From NCBI RefSeq assembly GCF_015207425.1, contig NZ_JADEWZ010000019.1, positions 42,899-106,898 on the forward strand: 64,000 bases of DNA, given 5' to 3'. Shown in pieces: positions 1 through 9,440 of this stretch. The notes beneath the pieces were generated by a model, which searched no databases, was not told the DNA's origin, and saw only the letters and a program-made list of their open reading frames with translations. The translations under genes and the position numbers were made by a program. The stretch comes from Lusitaniella coriacea LEGE 07157 (GTDB lineage: Bacteria; Cyanobacteriota; Cyanobacteriia; Cyanobacteriales; Spirulinaceae). Within the stretch, counting starts at the first letter, position 1. Every line of letters begins with the position of its first letter.

Positions 1-329
1 TCTAAATGCCGTCGATATTCGGGAGAAAAACCGAAGAGAATATTGTAGCTTTGCCAGACGAGAATTGCCGTTGTTATCCCAACGCAAAAGCCAAGACTCA
101 ATGCCGGAATGGGATCGTAGATAATGCTATAACGCACTAACGCCCATGTGAAATGTTCTAATCCCAAAGCCACGCGATCGCGCAATGCCCAAATACTAAA
201 CGTTCCCAAGGTAATCCAGCAAATCCCCGCAAAAAGCCACCGCCGATAAACCGAAAATTGGTGCAGTCGCCGAACTTGTCGCTCGATATCTGCATCACTT
301 ATTTCGCTTTGAGAGGGTTCCTGTGTCAC
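1..329 (-). CDS. Conserved membrane protein, partial (C-terminus beyond window)
   Basis: An open frame on the minus strand starts at GTG 329 and runs off the left edge, giving about 109 residues. The only other in-frame start is GTG 341, directly after a stop. The protein has a charged N-terminus (DADIERQVRRL) and then two hydrophobic stretches at about residues 29-47 and 73-97, so it is an integral membrane protein. It lies about 120 bp after secF on the same strand and could be the last gene of the pdhB-secD-secF cluster. I do not recognise a functional family; a link to Sec export is inferred from position only. Confidence 0.7.
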   Translation of the reverse strand, partial: MTQEPSQSEISDADIERQVRRLHQFSVYRRWLFAGICWITLGTFSIWALRDRVALGLEHFTWALVRYSIIYDPIPALSLGFCVGITTAILVWQSYNILFGFSPEYRRHL

Positions 330-452
330 TTCAGTTATCACTCAACAGTCATCACAAAAGATCAATCCTCACCGCGTCCCTGCGTTTGGAAACACCCATC
401 GAACCAAAAAGCTCAATCTCTGTTTGGGTCACAATTGTCGGGAAAATGAGGT

Positions 453-1445
453 CTATGCTTCATCGGAGGGTTGAATTTCAGGCATTGGTTCATCGGGAGA
501 GGAGAAAGATTTTTTCGCAAAATCGCTCTTTTCTTGCCGACCGCGCCACCAAGCTAACATCGTACTGGCAATAAAAATACTAGAGTACGCCCCGGAAATA
601 AAGCCGACAATTAACGCCAAGGCAAAATATTTCAAGGTTTCGCCGCCAAAGAGGAAAATGGCAATAAGAGGAAGCGTTGTGGTCAAGCTCGTATTAATCG
701 ATCGCGTTAAGGTTTGATTGACCGCATTATCCACAATCGTATTAATCGAATCCGTCTCGCCCCGTTCTTTCAACAACTCCCGGATGCGATCGTAAATCAC
801 CACCGTATCGTTAACCGAAAAACCCGTAACCGTGAGGAGTGCCACCAAAAATAAACTATCCGCTTCCACATTAAGGGTCAGACCCAAAATCGCAAACAGA
901 CCCATTACGATCAGAACGTCGTGAAACAGTGCCACAATCGCGAGGACGGCGTAATCGAACTTAAAGCGGAAGCTCAGATAAACCGCAATACCAAAAAAAG
1001 CAACAATCAACGCCAGCAAACCAGAAGCAAATAACTCTCGACCAATTGTGGGTCCAACCGTATCGATTTGGATGGTTTTCGGGTCAAAACGCCCAATTTT
1101 TCGATCCAGCGCCTCCTGAAGCTGAGTCCGTTGCTCCGATTTCAATTCTTTCGTGCGGATTGCAAGGGTCTGTTTTTCCACAATTTGGAGCGTACTCCCC
1201 TCTAAACCCTGTTCGGCGAGAACCTCTCGAACATCACCGCCATTAATCGGTTCTTGGCACTGACCTTCTACACCGCAGTCCAATGTTAGTTGAAGTCGCG
1301 TCCCTCCCACAAAATCCAATCCGGGGCGAACGGGTGCATTCAGTTGCACGAACGAGATTGTCATTGCCGCGATACTCGCAATAATTGCAACCGCAGAAAT
1401 CGTCCACCACAACCCTCTTTGCTTAATAATATTGAGTTTCATCAT
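453..1445 (-). CDS. secF: Protein translocase subunit SecF
   Basis: SecF pairs with SecD to form the proton-driven accessory motor of the SecYEG channel, in the plasma or thylakoid membrane. The 330-residue product has TM1 at about residues 13-33, the diagnostic [10 protein letters not shown] motif just after it, a short extracytoplasmic domain, then a cluster of five hydrophobic segments (about 134-300) containing the family's [18 protein letters not shown] region. The charged, acidic tail is cytosolic. Length is normal for the family. It follows secD after 24 bp, so co-transcription is likely. Confidence 0.96.
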   Translation of the reverse strand: MMKLNIIKQRGLWWTISAVAIIASIAAMTISFVQLNAPVRPGLDFVGGTRLQLTLDCGVEGQCQEPINGGDVREVLAEQGLEGSTLQIVEKQTLAIRTKELKSEQRTQLQEALDRKIGRFDPKTIQIDTVGPTIGRELFASGLLALIVAFFGIAVYLSFRFKFDYAVLAIVALFHDVLIVMGLFAILGLTLNVEADSLFLVALLTVTGFSVNDTVVIYDRIRELLKERGETDSINTIVDNAVNQTLTRSINTSLTTTLPLIAIFLFGGETLKYFALALIVGFISGAYSSIFIASTMLAWWRGRQEKSDFAKKSFSSPDEPMPEIQPSDEA

Positions 1446-1469
1446 TGTTTTAGAGCCATTGCAACTGCA

Positions 1470-2882
1470 CTAGGATTTTGCCGGGACGGGTAAATTCGGA
1501 CAGAAAAGTTCCGGTTTCTGGCGCACGCCAGGAATGCCCAAAACCACCAAAAGCATTAGCGTTCGGCTACACGTTAGGGCGGTAAACATACTCACCAGAA
1601 CGCCGATTGCCAAAGTGACAGCAAATCCCCGAACTAACCCCGAACCGAGATAACCCAAAGCAGCGCAGGCGATGAGCGTCGTTACATTACTATCCAAAAT
1701 ACTGGAGAAGGCGCGGTAGAAACCAGACTCCACCGAGCGATAGAGGGTTTTCCCATCTCGCAACTCCTCGCGGGTGCGCTCGAAAATGAGGACGTTGGCA
1801 TCAACTGCCATGCCAATGCTGAGAATAAATCCGGCAATTCCGGGCAGGGTTAAGGTTACGCCGATGAGGGAATAACAGGCAAGGGTGAGAAGGGTGTAAA
1901 TGGCAAGGGCAACGTTTGCCAGCGCGCCGGGAAGTCGGTAATAGATCACCATGAAAACAAAGACCAGCGCCAAACCTGCCAGTCCCGCAACAATACTGCG
2001 ATTGATGCTCTCGCGACCCAAGGTTGCACCGACGGTGCGATTTTCCACCACTTCAACTGGGAAGGGCAATGCGCCACCGCGAAGCTGAACCGCGAGGTCG
2101 TTCGCACTCTCAAGGGTAAAGCCCCCTGAAATGGTCGCTCGTCCCCCGGAAATCCCTGTTGCGGCGTACTCTGGCGCGACTGTGGGGGCGTTAATCAGGG
2201 CATCATCGAGGAAGATGCCAATACTGCGACCCGTTCCTGCTAATTTTTTAGTTAATTCGGCAAATTTTTGACCGCCTTCGCCATCAAAATCGATCGCGAC
2301 TTCCCATTGATTTCCCGATTGGGTGGGTCGAGCGGCAGCATTGGTGAGTCGTTTGCCCCCCAGTCCGACGGATTTGAACAATTCCGCGATCGCGTCATTC
2401 ACTTTATTCAACTCCTCTCGCACTTCTGCTAAAGCTTCCTCATCCGGTTCTTCACCGTTTTGGAGCAATGCTTGTTGCAGTACAACCTGCTCGCGCTCGC
2501 CCAAGCGAATTTGAAGCTCTTGGGGACTACTCTCTTGCACCTGCTCCCGGAACTCTAGCTGTGCGGTTCCCCCCAAAACCCGCTCTGCTTGCTGGGGATC
2601 GCTCACTCCTGGTAATTGCACCAAAATTTTATCAGCCCCGGCGGTTTGAACGATCGGTTCGGCAACCCCCAACCCATTCACCCGATTCTCCAGAACCCGC
2701 TTCACATCATTGAGGTTTTCTGGGGTCACCTCAGTCACTGTTTCAGTGGGTTTGACCTGAATCGTCAATTGCGCGCCGCCTCGCAGGTCTAACCCCAAGG
2801 AAAGGGGCAGTTGAATCAAGACGACCACCGCCGCCACAACCAATACCAAAATGAGGGCAATAATAGAACGCTGTTTTTGCAT
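1470..2882 (-). CDS. secD: Protein translocase subunit SecD
   Basis: SecD is the large subunit of the SecDF complex, which uses the proton gradient to pull preproteins through SecYEG. The 470-residue product has TM1 at about residues 6-27, the conserved LGLDLRGG motif at about 29-36, a large extracytoplasmic P1 region (about 45-290), then the five-helix RND-like bundle containing SIGMAVDANVLIFERTREE. The length suits cyanobacterial SecD. It begins 35 bp downstream of pdhB and ends 24 bp before secF, so the three look like one leftward transcription unit. Confidence 0.96.
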   Translation of the reverse strand: MQKQRSIIALILVLVVAAVVVLIQLPLSLGLDLRGGAQLTIQVKPTETVTEVTPENLNDVKRVLENRVNGLGVAEPIVQTAGADKILVQLPGVSDPQQAERVLGGTAQLEFREQVQESSPQELQIRLGEREQVVLQQALLQNGEEPDEEALAEVREELNKVNDAIAELFKSVGLGGKRLTNAAARPTQSGNQWEVAIDFDGEGGQKFAELTKKLAGTGRSIGIFLDDALINAPTVAPEYAATGISGGRATISGGFTLESANDLAVQLRGGALPFPVEVVENRTVGATLGRESINRSIVAGLAGLALVFVFMVIYYRLPGALANVALAIYTLLTLACYSLIGVTLTLPGIAGFILSIGMAVDANVLIFERTREELRDGKTLYRSVESGFYRAFSSILDSNVTTLIACAALGYLGSGLVRGFAVTLAIGVLVSMFTALTCSRTLMLLVVLGIPGVRQKPELFCPNLPVPAKS

Positions 2883-2917
2883 TGTGTCCTTATGTTGACC
2901 GACAAACGATCGCTCCC

Positions 2918-3901
2918 TTAAATTTGCAGTGCCATCATTTTCTCGACAGCTTCAGTGATTTGCTGGGGTTGCACGATCGTCAAGTTCTCTAACGTGCCAT
3001 TGTAGGGCGTTGGAATATCCTGAGACGAGAGGCGCACCACCGGGGCATCTAATTCGTCAAAAAGCTGCTCGTTGATGCGAGCGACTAATTCCGCGCCAAT
3101 TCCCCCAGTTCTCATACATTCTTCCACGATAATGACACGGTGGGTTTTGCGCACGGAAGCTCCAATGGTTTCCATATCTAGCGGTTTGAGGGAAATCAGA
3201 TCGATGACCTCCGGATCGTAACCCTTCTTCTCCATTTGCTTCACCGCTTGCATGGCGTGATGCCGCATCCGCGAGTAGGTCAAAATCGTGACATCTTTTC
3301 CGGAGCGTACCACTTCCGCGCGATCGAGGGGAACGAGGTACTCATGGTCGGGTAAATTCTCCTTCAAGTTGTAGAGGAGAACGTGTTCAAAAAACAGTAC
3401 GGGATTGTCATCGCGAATGGCAGACTTGAGCAAACCCTTGGCATTATAAGGAGTCGAGCAGGCAACGATTTTCAAACCGGGAACCGCTTGAAAATACGCT
3501 TCGAGACGTTGGGAATGTTCTGCACCCAACTGTCGTCCAACGCCACCGGGACCTCTAATCACCATTGGAATTTTAAAATTTCCGCCAGAGGTGTAGCGCA
3601 ACATCCCCGCATTATTGGAAATTTGGTTAAAGGCAAGGAGCAAAAAGCCCATGTTCATGCCTTCAATAATGGGTCGCAATCCTGTCATCGCTGCACCGAC
3701 GGCAATTCCGGTAAAACTGTTTTCGGCAATGGGAGTGTCGAGTACCCGCAAATCGCCATACTTTTTGCACAGGTCTTTGGTCACTTTGTAAGAACCGCCA
3801 TAGTGACCGACATCTTCTCCCAAAACAAAGACTGTTTTATCGCGAGCCATTTCCTCATCCGTGGCTTCGCGTAAAGCGTTGAAGAACAGAGTTTCTGCCA
3901 T
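2918..3901 (-). CDS. pdhB: Pyruvate dehydrogenase E1 component, beta subunit
   Basis: This is the beta subunit of the thiamine-diphosphate-dependent E1 enzyme that decarboxylates pyruvate in the pyruvate dehydrogenase complex. The 327-residue product has the transketolase pyrimidine-binding domain (about residues 4-175, with GEDVGHYGG and the [20 protein letters not shown] region) followed by the C-terminal transketolase domain (about 195-315, [16 protein letters not shown]). The alpha subunit and E2/E3 genes are not in this window. It is the first gene of the pdhB-secD-secF cluster. There is no functional link to Sec that I know of. Confidence 0.95.
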   Translation of the reverse strand: MAETLFFNALREATDEEMARDKTVFVLGEDVGHYGGSYKVTKDLCKKYGDLRVLDTPIAENSFTGIAVGAAMTGLRPIIEGMNMGFLLLAFNQISNNAGMLRYTSGGNFKIPMVIRGPGGVGRQLGAEHSQRLEAYFQAVPGLKIVACSTPYNAKGLLKSAIRDDNPVLFFEHVLLYNLKENLPDHEYLVPLDRAEVVRSGKDVTILTYSRMRHHAMQAVKQMEKKGYDPEVIDLISLKPLDMETIGASVRKTHRVIIVEECMRTGGIGAELVARINEQLFDELDAPVVRLSSQDIPTPYNGTLENLTIVQPQQITEAVEKMMALQI

Positions 3902-3971
3902 GCATCTATATCCCAGTAGAGTATCTGCGATCCTATCATTTTTCCGGAAGGGCAGAGGGCAGAGGACAGAA

Positions 3972-4038
3972 GAGAAAGGCTTGAAGGTTCAAGATTTCAG
4001 GGTTTGCCGTTGTCCTAACCCGAATGCGTAGTGCTATA
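3972..4038. repeat. Dispersed repeat (family G), copy 1
   Basis: The stretch from GAAAGGCTTGAAGGTTCAAG through the phrase GTCCTAAC and ATGCGTAGTGCTATA recurs, inverted and diverged, at 42178-42223 (GTTAGGGCAAC...CTTCAAGCCTTTT). Its tail (GTCCTAA, then ATGCGTAGTGCT) recurs at about 40965-41011. All copies are intergenic. Similarity was judged by eye and copy boundaries are approximate. Confidence 0.55.
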
Positions 4039-4149
4039 AATCTATGAATCTCGAACTCGATCGTATTTTTATTTGCGTGCAACCCGAAGCGCCAGCGTTC
4101 TATATAAAGAATTTTGATATCAAAGTTGGCGAAATCGATTTCACTGCTA

Positions 4150-6330
4150 TCAAGCGCTATCGCTCAATACCGCTTCAAAGGAGAATCCCGGTGCGGCTAA
4201 GACAAAGAGGGTTGTGGGCAAATTGGCAGCTTTGGCTTGCAAACCTTCGTAGTATTGAATGAAATCCATATCTTCTTTGGGTGCAGCCATCCCCAGAAAA
4301 ATCAAATCGGCGTTTGCAGAAGACTCATGCAGGATGTCGTAGAAGGTGCGCCCTTCTGCCACCAGGACTTTGGGGGTTGCTTCAATGCGAAGGTCTTTAA
4401 TCATGCGCGTCAAATTCGTTTGCGCGGATTCGGCTGCCGCACTGTCACTCACGACCAGTTTGAGATAAACTTTAGCTGCTCGCCATTCAATATCGCTACA
4501 CAACAAATAGGCAAGTAAGAGCATCAAACTACCATTGGCTTGCAGTCCGCCCCACCACACGTCAATTCTACGACGGGTTCCAAACCCGCGATCGTGGTTT
4601 TCCCGAAAAATCACCAAACTGCGCTTGGCGCGGTGGATTTGTGCAATAGTTTCACAGTAGCGCGCGCGCCGCGAGGGTTCTTCGCTATCCCCCAGCAAAA
4701 TCGTGTTGGGAACCAAAGGACCCAATCCATAGGTTTCCACCAATTGCTCTGCACCCGCAAAAGGATCCGGGGCGGTAATCACCCGAACCAATGCTTGTAC
4801 GCTGCGGCGTTCGAGATAATCGCGAATGGTTTTTTCGAGTTCTGCTTGCTGGGCAACGTCGCGGGAACCGCTAGGAAGAATGCTAGAAACTGTTACTAAA
4901 CCGCGATTGTGGGTAAAGGCATCGGCGAGTTCGATGAGGAACCAACGCTTTGTGGGCGCGCCGGAGAGGACGAGAATATGAGGTCGCCAGTTTTTCGGAT
5001 CTTCGCTGTGACCGATTTGCAACAATCCCGTCCGCAACAGTGCCATCCACAATCCCCGTCGCACATCACCCCAAGTGGCTATCAATTCTCGCTGTTGCAG
5101 CCACAAATAAATCCCCAAAACTACGAGTGCAGCGACAACGGTGGCAATGGGGTCGATTAAAAACATCACCACCAAACAGCCTAACGCCCCTAATAGGGAC
5201 AACGACCAATGCACCCGAAAGGTGGGACGGAAGGAGGGACTTTGCAGGAACCCTTCAATCCCAGCAGAGACGTTCAAGACTAAATAGGTTGTCAGGAAGA
5301 ACATGGTGAGAACCGGGGCAATCAGGTTCAATTCGCCGATGCAAACTGTGGCAATGGCAACGACTAGAGTCACCGCAGTACCGATGCGCGGTTCGTCTTT
5401 TTCGCCGCTACCCTGTCCGAGAAACTGCATCCAACGGGGCAGAACCCCATCCCTGGCTAAGGCTTGAAGGACGCGCGGCGCGCCAAGAATGCTGCCGATC
5501 GCGCTGCTGAGGGTTGCCCCCCACACGCCGAGTAAAATAGCAGGACCCCAAAATGCCATTTGTTGCATGATTAGGGGGTTTTCAATTAGGGTCAAAGCGT
5601 CGGCGCGCGTTGCCAAAACGATAGGCAGTCCCATGTACACGACATAGCCTGTCCCAACTGCTGCGAGGGTTCCCACGGGAATCGCGCGACTGGGGTCGCG
5701 CAGGTCACCAGACATACTCACTCCGGCCATAATCCCGGTGACAGCAGGGAAAAAGACCGCAAAGACCGTCCAGAAGGGTTCTGAGTTGCGTTCCGCAGCG
5801 CCCCACATTTCAACGGTGGTGGGTTCGATGGGATGTCCGAAGAGGAAAGAAATGAGGGAAAGCGCGATCGCGCCCATAATGATGTACTGGGTCCGAATGG
5901 CAATTTCTGCCGAGACGATCGCTAAAATGGCGACTAATGCTGTGGTAACTAGGGCGACGTAAACTTGATTGAGTTGCGGGAAAGTGGTGGCAAGACTTTC
6001 AGCAAAACCCAAGGTGTAGAGTGCGACGGAGAGGGCTTGAGCGAAGTAAAGGGGGATTCCGACTGCACCGCCGGTTTCAATGCCCAAAGAGCGGCTGATC
6101 ATATAGTATGCCCCGCCGACTCGAACCACGCGATCGGTCGCGATCGCGCTGATGGAAAGAGCGGTTAACAAGGTAATACTTGTAGCGAGGGTGACGATAA
6201 TCAACGTTCCCAATAAACCGACATTTCCGACCACCCAACCGAAGCGCAGGTACATGATCACGCCGAGAATGGTCAGAATGGATGGCGTATAAACCCCGCC
6301 GAAGGTTCCCAACCCTGATTTTTCTGTCAT
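4150..6330 (-). CDS. Cation-chloride-cotransporter-like amino acid permease (APC superfamily)
   Basis: A 726-residue transporter. The N-terminal 430 residues carry about 12 hydrophobic segments beginning with LGTFGGVYTPSILTILGVIMYLRFGWVVG, the signature opening of the SLC12-like (Na-K-Cl cotransporter) branch of the APC superfamily. The GVSMSGDLRDPSRAIP loop is also typical. The C-terminal 300 residues are soluble and resemble the cytosolic regulatory domain of that family. Substrate cannot be told from sequence; inorganic cations with chloride or amino acids are both possible. ATG 6330 is preferred over TTG 6345. It stands alone, convergent to no close neighbour. Confidence 0.85.
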   Translation of the reverse strand: MTEKSGLGTFGGVYTPSILTILGVIMYLRFGWVVGNVGLLGTLIIVTLATSITLLTALSISAIATDRVVRVGGAYYMISRSLGIETGGAVGIPLYFAQALSVALYTLGFAESLATTFPQLNQVYVALVTTALVAILAIVSAEIAIRTQYIIMGAIALSLISFLFGHPIEPTTVEMWGAAERNSEPFWTVFAVFFPAVTGIMAGVSMSGDLRDPSRAIPVGTLAAVGTGYVVYMGLPIVLATRADALTLIENPLIMQQMAFWGPAILLGVWGATLSSAIGSILGAPRVLQALARDGVLPRWMQFLGQGSGEKDEPRIGTAVTLVVAIATVCIGELNLIAPVLTMFFLTTYLVLNVSAGIEGFLQSPSFRPTFRVHWSLSLLGALGCLVVMFLIDPIATVVAALVVLGIYLWLQQRELIATWGDVRRGLWMALLRTGLLQIGHSEDPKNWRPHILVLSGAPTKRWFLIELADAFTHNRGLVTVSSILPSGSRDVAQQAELEKTIRDYLERRSVQALVRVITAPDPFAGAEQLVETYGLGPLVPNTILLGDSEEPSRRARYCETIAQIHRAKRSLVIFRENHDRGFGTRRRIDVWWGGLQANGSLMLLLAYLLCSDIEWRAAKVYLKLVVSDSAAAESAQTNLTRMIKDLRIEATPKVLVAEGRTFYDILHESSANADLIFLGMAAPKEDMDFIQYYEGLQAKAANLPTTLFVLAAPGFSFEAVLSDSA

Positions 6331-6522
6331 TTTTTTTGTGTGCAAAGACCGTGATTGTTGATGTTAATTTATCTTAGATGCGTCCCTTTAAAGGCAATAT
6401 ATGGAGTGCTACCCAGGATTGATGGGGAGATGGGGAGACGCGGTGAAATATCTGTCGCATTATTTTTGCAATTTACGCTTAATGTGTATTCGTTACTCAA
6501 ACCCTGACTCTAACGAACTATT

Positions 6523-7731
6523 ATGACGGAAATTTACCCCAATCCCGCAAAATTCCACCCCTTAACGCTCTCTCGAATGCAAGGGGTGCAGTCTCCGATT
6601 ATTCCCATTGTGGGGGAATGGATTCGCACTACGCCCGGTACGATTTCTTTGGGTCAAGGGGTAGTTTATTACAGTCCGCCTCCTGAAGCGATTGAGCAAA
6701 TTTCCCAGTTTCTCGCCCAGCCAAATAACCATCGCTATCAAGGGGTTCGGGGGATGCCGCCTCTATTGGACGCGATTGAGAAAAAACTCGTTGCAGAGAA
6801 TGGGATTGAGATGAATGGGGATAACGCCATTGTTGTTACGGGGGGGAGCAATATGGCGTTTATGAATGGGGTTTTAGCGATTACGCAGCCAGGGGATGAG
6901 ATTATTCTGTCCGTCCCTTATTATTTCAATCACGAAATGGCGATCGCGATCGCGGGATGTCGTTCGATTCTCGTTCCGACGGATGAGAACTATCAATTGC
7001 GTCCCCAGGCGATTGCCGATGCGATTACCCCCAAAACCAAAGCAGTGGTGACGATTTCTCCCAATAACCCCACCGGGGTTGTCTATCCCGAAGCCCTTTT
7101 AGCCGCAGTTAATCAATTATGCCGCGATCGCGGAATTTATCATATCACCGACGAAGCCTACGAATACTTTACCTATAACAACGCACGCCATATCTCCCCC
7201 GCATCCTTTCCCCACAGCAGCAACCACACGATTTCCCTCTTCAGCCTCTCCAAAGCTTACGGATTTGCCAGTTGGCGCATCGGTTATATGGTCGTTCCCC
7301 AACACCTTCTCGATGCCGTGAAAAAGATTCAAGATACAATCCTCATTTGTCCCCCCGTTATCTCCCAATACGCTGCTATCGGGGCTTTACAGGCGGGTAA
7401 AGCTTATTGTAAGGAACATTTGGGCGCGATCGCGTCCGTGCGAGAACAAGTGCTAAATTCCCTCCAACCCCTTAAAGAATACTGCACCCTTGCCCCCACC
7501 GACGGCGCATTCTACCTCTTCCTCAAAATTTATACCCCCCTAGACCCCCTCAAACTCGTCGAACGACTGATTTGCGAACATCGCGTTGCCGTCATTCCCG
7601 GCACAACTTTCGGGCAAACCCAAGGCTGTTATCTCCGCCTTGCCTACGGCGCACTGCAAAAAGAAACCGCCGCCGAAGGAATCGAGCGATTTGTTCGGGG
7701 TTTGACCGAGATTCTAAGCAATTTGTCGTAA
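6523..7731 (+). CDS. PLP-dependent class I/II aminotransferase
   Basis: A fold-type I aminotransferase of 402 residues, of the kind that transfers amino groups between amino acids and 2-oxo acids. Visible landmarks are GQGVVYYSPPPEA near the N-terminus, the NNPTGVVYP motif (about residue 185), DEAYEYF (about 208) and the Schiff-base lysine in SLSKAYGFASWRIGY (about 240). The C-terminal arginine motif is in YLRLAYG. The length is normal. The exact substrate (aspartate, aromatic or other) cannot be assigned from sequence. It is monocistronic, about 190 bp from the divergent permease gene. Confidence 0.9.
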   Translation: MTEIYPNPAKFHPLTLSRMQGVQSPIIPIVGEWIRTTPGTISLGQGVVYYSPPPEAIEQISQFLAQPNNHRYQGVRGMPPLLDAIEKKLVAENGIEMNGDNAIVVTGGSNMAFMNGVLAITQPGDEIILSVPYYFNHEMAIAIAGCRSILVPTDENYQLRPQAIADAITPKTKAVVTISPNNPTGVVYPEALLAAVNQLCRDRGIYHITDEAYEYFTYNNARHISPASFPHSSNHTISLFSLSKAYGFASWRIGYMVVPQHLLDAVKKIQDTILICPPVISQYAAIGALQAGKAYCKEHLGAIASVREQVLNSLQPLKEYCTLAPTDGAFYLFLKIYTPLDPLKLVERLICEHRVAVIPGTTFGQTQGCYLRLAYGALQKETAAEGIERFVRGLTEILSNLS

Positions 7732-7774
7732 TTGGCTCAATTTGAGAGTTATATAGCTGAAAGAAATGAAAATA

Positions 7775-8527
7775 CTATCCAAAACGATAGCCAAAACCGC
7801 GCACGGTAATAATATATTGCGGCTTACTGGGGTCTTCCTCCAACTTCTCGCGCAACCACCGAATGTGAACGTCAACCGTCTTCGTATCCCCCAAGAAATC
7901 GGGTCCCCAAACTTGATCGATGAGGTGTTCCCGCGACCAAACTCGCCGAGGATAGCTCATAAACAACTCCAGCAAGCGAAACTCCTTGGGCGATAAATTC
8001 GCCTCCTGGGAACGCACCGTTACGCGACATTCCACCGGAGAGAGGGTAATATCCTTAAATTGCAGAACTGGAGATTGGGGAGAGTTTGTAAAGCGTTGGC
8101 GGCGAATTAAAGCGCGACAGCGAGCCACCAATTCTTGCATACTGAAGGGTTTCGTTAAATAATCATCCGCACCCACTTCTAATCCCAAAACGCGATCTGT
8201 TTCGCTTGCCTTCGCGCTGAGAATTAAAATCGGGACGATATTGCCTTGATAGCGAAGTAACCGACAAATATCAAGACCATTAATTTGCGGTAACATCAAG
8301 TCCAAAATCACTAAATCAATCGTCGGTTGGTTAAGATTAGATTCTGGGTTTTGCAAAAAACCTAATGCTGTCTGTCCGTCGGTGGCAGCAATAACTTCGT
8401 ATCCTTGCTCCCTCAAAGCCAAAACCACCATTTCTCTGATTAAATCTTCATCTTCCACCACCAAAATACGAGTTGTTTGAGATAGCTTCGTATCAGCGGA
8501 ACTCTGCGGTCTGTCGAGAGATAGCAT
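7775..8527 (-). CDS. OmpR/PhoB-family response regulator (SphR-like)
   Basis: A two-component response regulator of 250 residues. The receiver domain (about residues 19-140) has the acidic pocket ED, the phospho-acceptor in VILDLMLP and the lysine in YLTKPF. The C-terminal winged helix (about 150-250) ends with the typical TVDVHIRWLREKLE and VRGFGYRFG. The DLIREMVVLALREQGYEV start and the ARCRALIRRQ linker look like SphR-type phosphate regulators of cyanobacteria, but no partner kinase lies next to it, so the specific role is inference. It is convergent with the aminotransferase (44 bp apart). Confidence 0.88.
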   Translation of the reverse strand: MLSLDRPQSSADTKLSQTTRILVVEDEDLIREMVVLALREQGYEVIAATDGQTALGFLQNPESNLNQPTIDLVILDLMLPQINGLDICRLLRYQGNIVPILILSAKASETDRVLGLEVGADDYLTKPFSMQELVARCRALIRRQRFTNSPQSPVLQFKDITLSPVECRVTVRSQEANLSPKEFRLLELFMSYPRRVWSREHLIDQVWGPDFLGDTKTVDVHIRWLREKLEEDPSKPQYIITVRGFGYRFG

Positions 8528-8605
8528 AAAAAAGCAGTTGATTGAGTTGTAATAACAATTTTCTGCGTCCGAAACACAGATTCACTTTACCTCGAAATTG
8601 TCTCT

Positions 8606-9349
8606 ATGCTGCTCCAATTAAGCACTTGGCAAGAAATTGAAACCTACCTCGAACGCTCTCAAGGTATTATTCTCCCCATCGGTTCAACTGAACAACACGG
8701 ACCTACTGGATTAATCGGCACAGATGCAATTTGCGCCGAAGCGATCGCGCGAGGGGTTGGAGAGGCAACACAAACAATTGTTGCTCCAACAATTAATGTA
8801 GGGATGGCGCTTCATCACACTGCATTCCCCGGAACCATTAGCCTTCGTCCCAGCACCCTGATACAAGTTCTTAAAGACTATCTTACCTGCTTAAACCGCT
8901 CTGGTTTTAACCGATTTTTCTTCATTAACGGTCATGGGGGCAATATTGCCACGCTCAAAGCTGCTTTTGCTGAAATCTATTACGATCTCGCCTTATCCCT
9001 CCCCGACGCGCCTCCGATTCGCTGTCGTGTGGGAAACTGGTTTATGTGCGGTTCTGTTTACAAACTGGCGAAAGAGTTGTACGGGAGAGAGGAAGGTTCT
9101 CATGCAACGCCGAGTGAGGTTGCTTTAACCCAATACCTTTATCCCGATTTCATTAAAACGGCTTCTCTTCCGCCAAAAGTGGCTTCGGGCTATCCCATTT
9201 ATAGCGCAACAGACTTCCGAAGTCACTATCCAGATGGGCGCATGGGGTCTAATCCTGATTTGGCAACACCCGAACAGGGAAAGCAGTTTTATGAAAGGGC
9301 GGTGAAGGAGTTGAGTAGTAAGTATTTGGAGTTTTTGAGTAGCGATTGA
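8606..9349 (+). CDS. Creatininase-family metal-dependent amidohydrolase
   Basis: A 247-residue protein of the creatininase/MftE family, which are di-metal amidohydrolases. The expected metal-ligand motifs are present: LPIGSTEQHGPTGLIGTD (about residues 24-41), FFINGHGGN (about 106-114) and EGSHATPSEVALT (about 169-181). The family hydrolyses cyclic or peptide amide bonds, including formamide intermediates in riboflavin pathways, so the substrate is open. It starts 78 bp from the divergent response regulator and shares that promoter space. Confidence 0.88.
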   Translation: MLLQLSTWQEIETYLERSQGIILPIGSTEQHGPTGLIGTDAICAEAIARGVGEATQTIVAPTINVGMALHHTAFPGTISLRPSTLIQVLKDYLTCLNRSGFNRFFFINGHGGNIATLKAAFAEIYYDLALSLPDAPPIRCRVGNWFMCGSVYKLAKELYGREEGSHATPSEVALTQYLYPDFIKTASLPPKVASGYPIYSATDFRSHYPDGRMGSNPDLATPEQGKQFYERAVKELSSKYLEFLSSD

Positions 9350-9398
9350 TGTAGCTATAGCGAAGAATATTAGGGCATCAGTGAAGATGAGCTGGGGA

Positions 9399-9440
9399 GA
9401 GATCCCCCGTCACCCCGTCACCTCGTCACCCCGTCTATCC
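9399..9440. repeat. GTCACCCC/GTCACCTC low-complexity tandem repeat
   Basis: Four imperfect 8-bp-period units of CCCCGTCA-type sequence overlap the 3' end of the glycosyltransferase gene. The complementary unit GGGGTGAC contains TGA and supplies the stop codon. Similar strings occur at 10610-10640, 16056-16116 and 43009-43060. Confidence 0.75.

Noticed and set aside
4044..4262. A 72-residue frame at the permease 3' end
   Set aside because: It overlaps the permease on the opposite strand and has no protein-like features.
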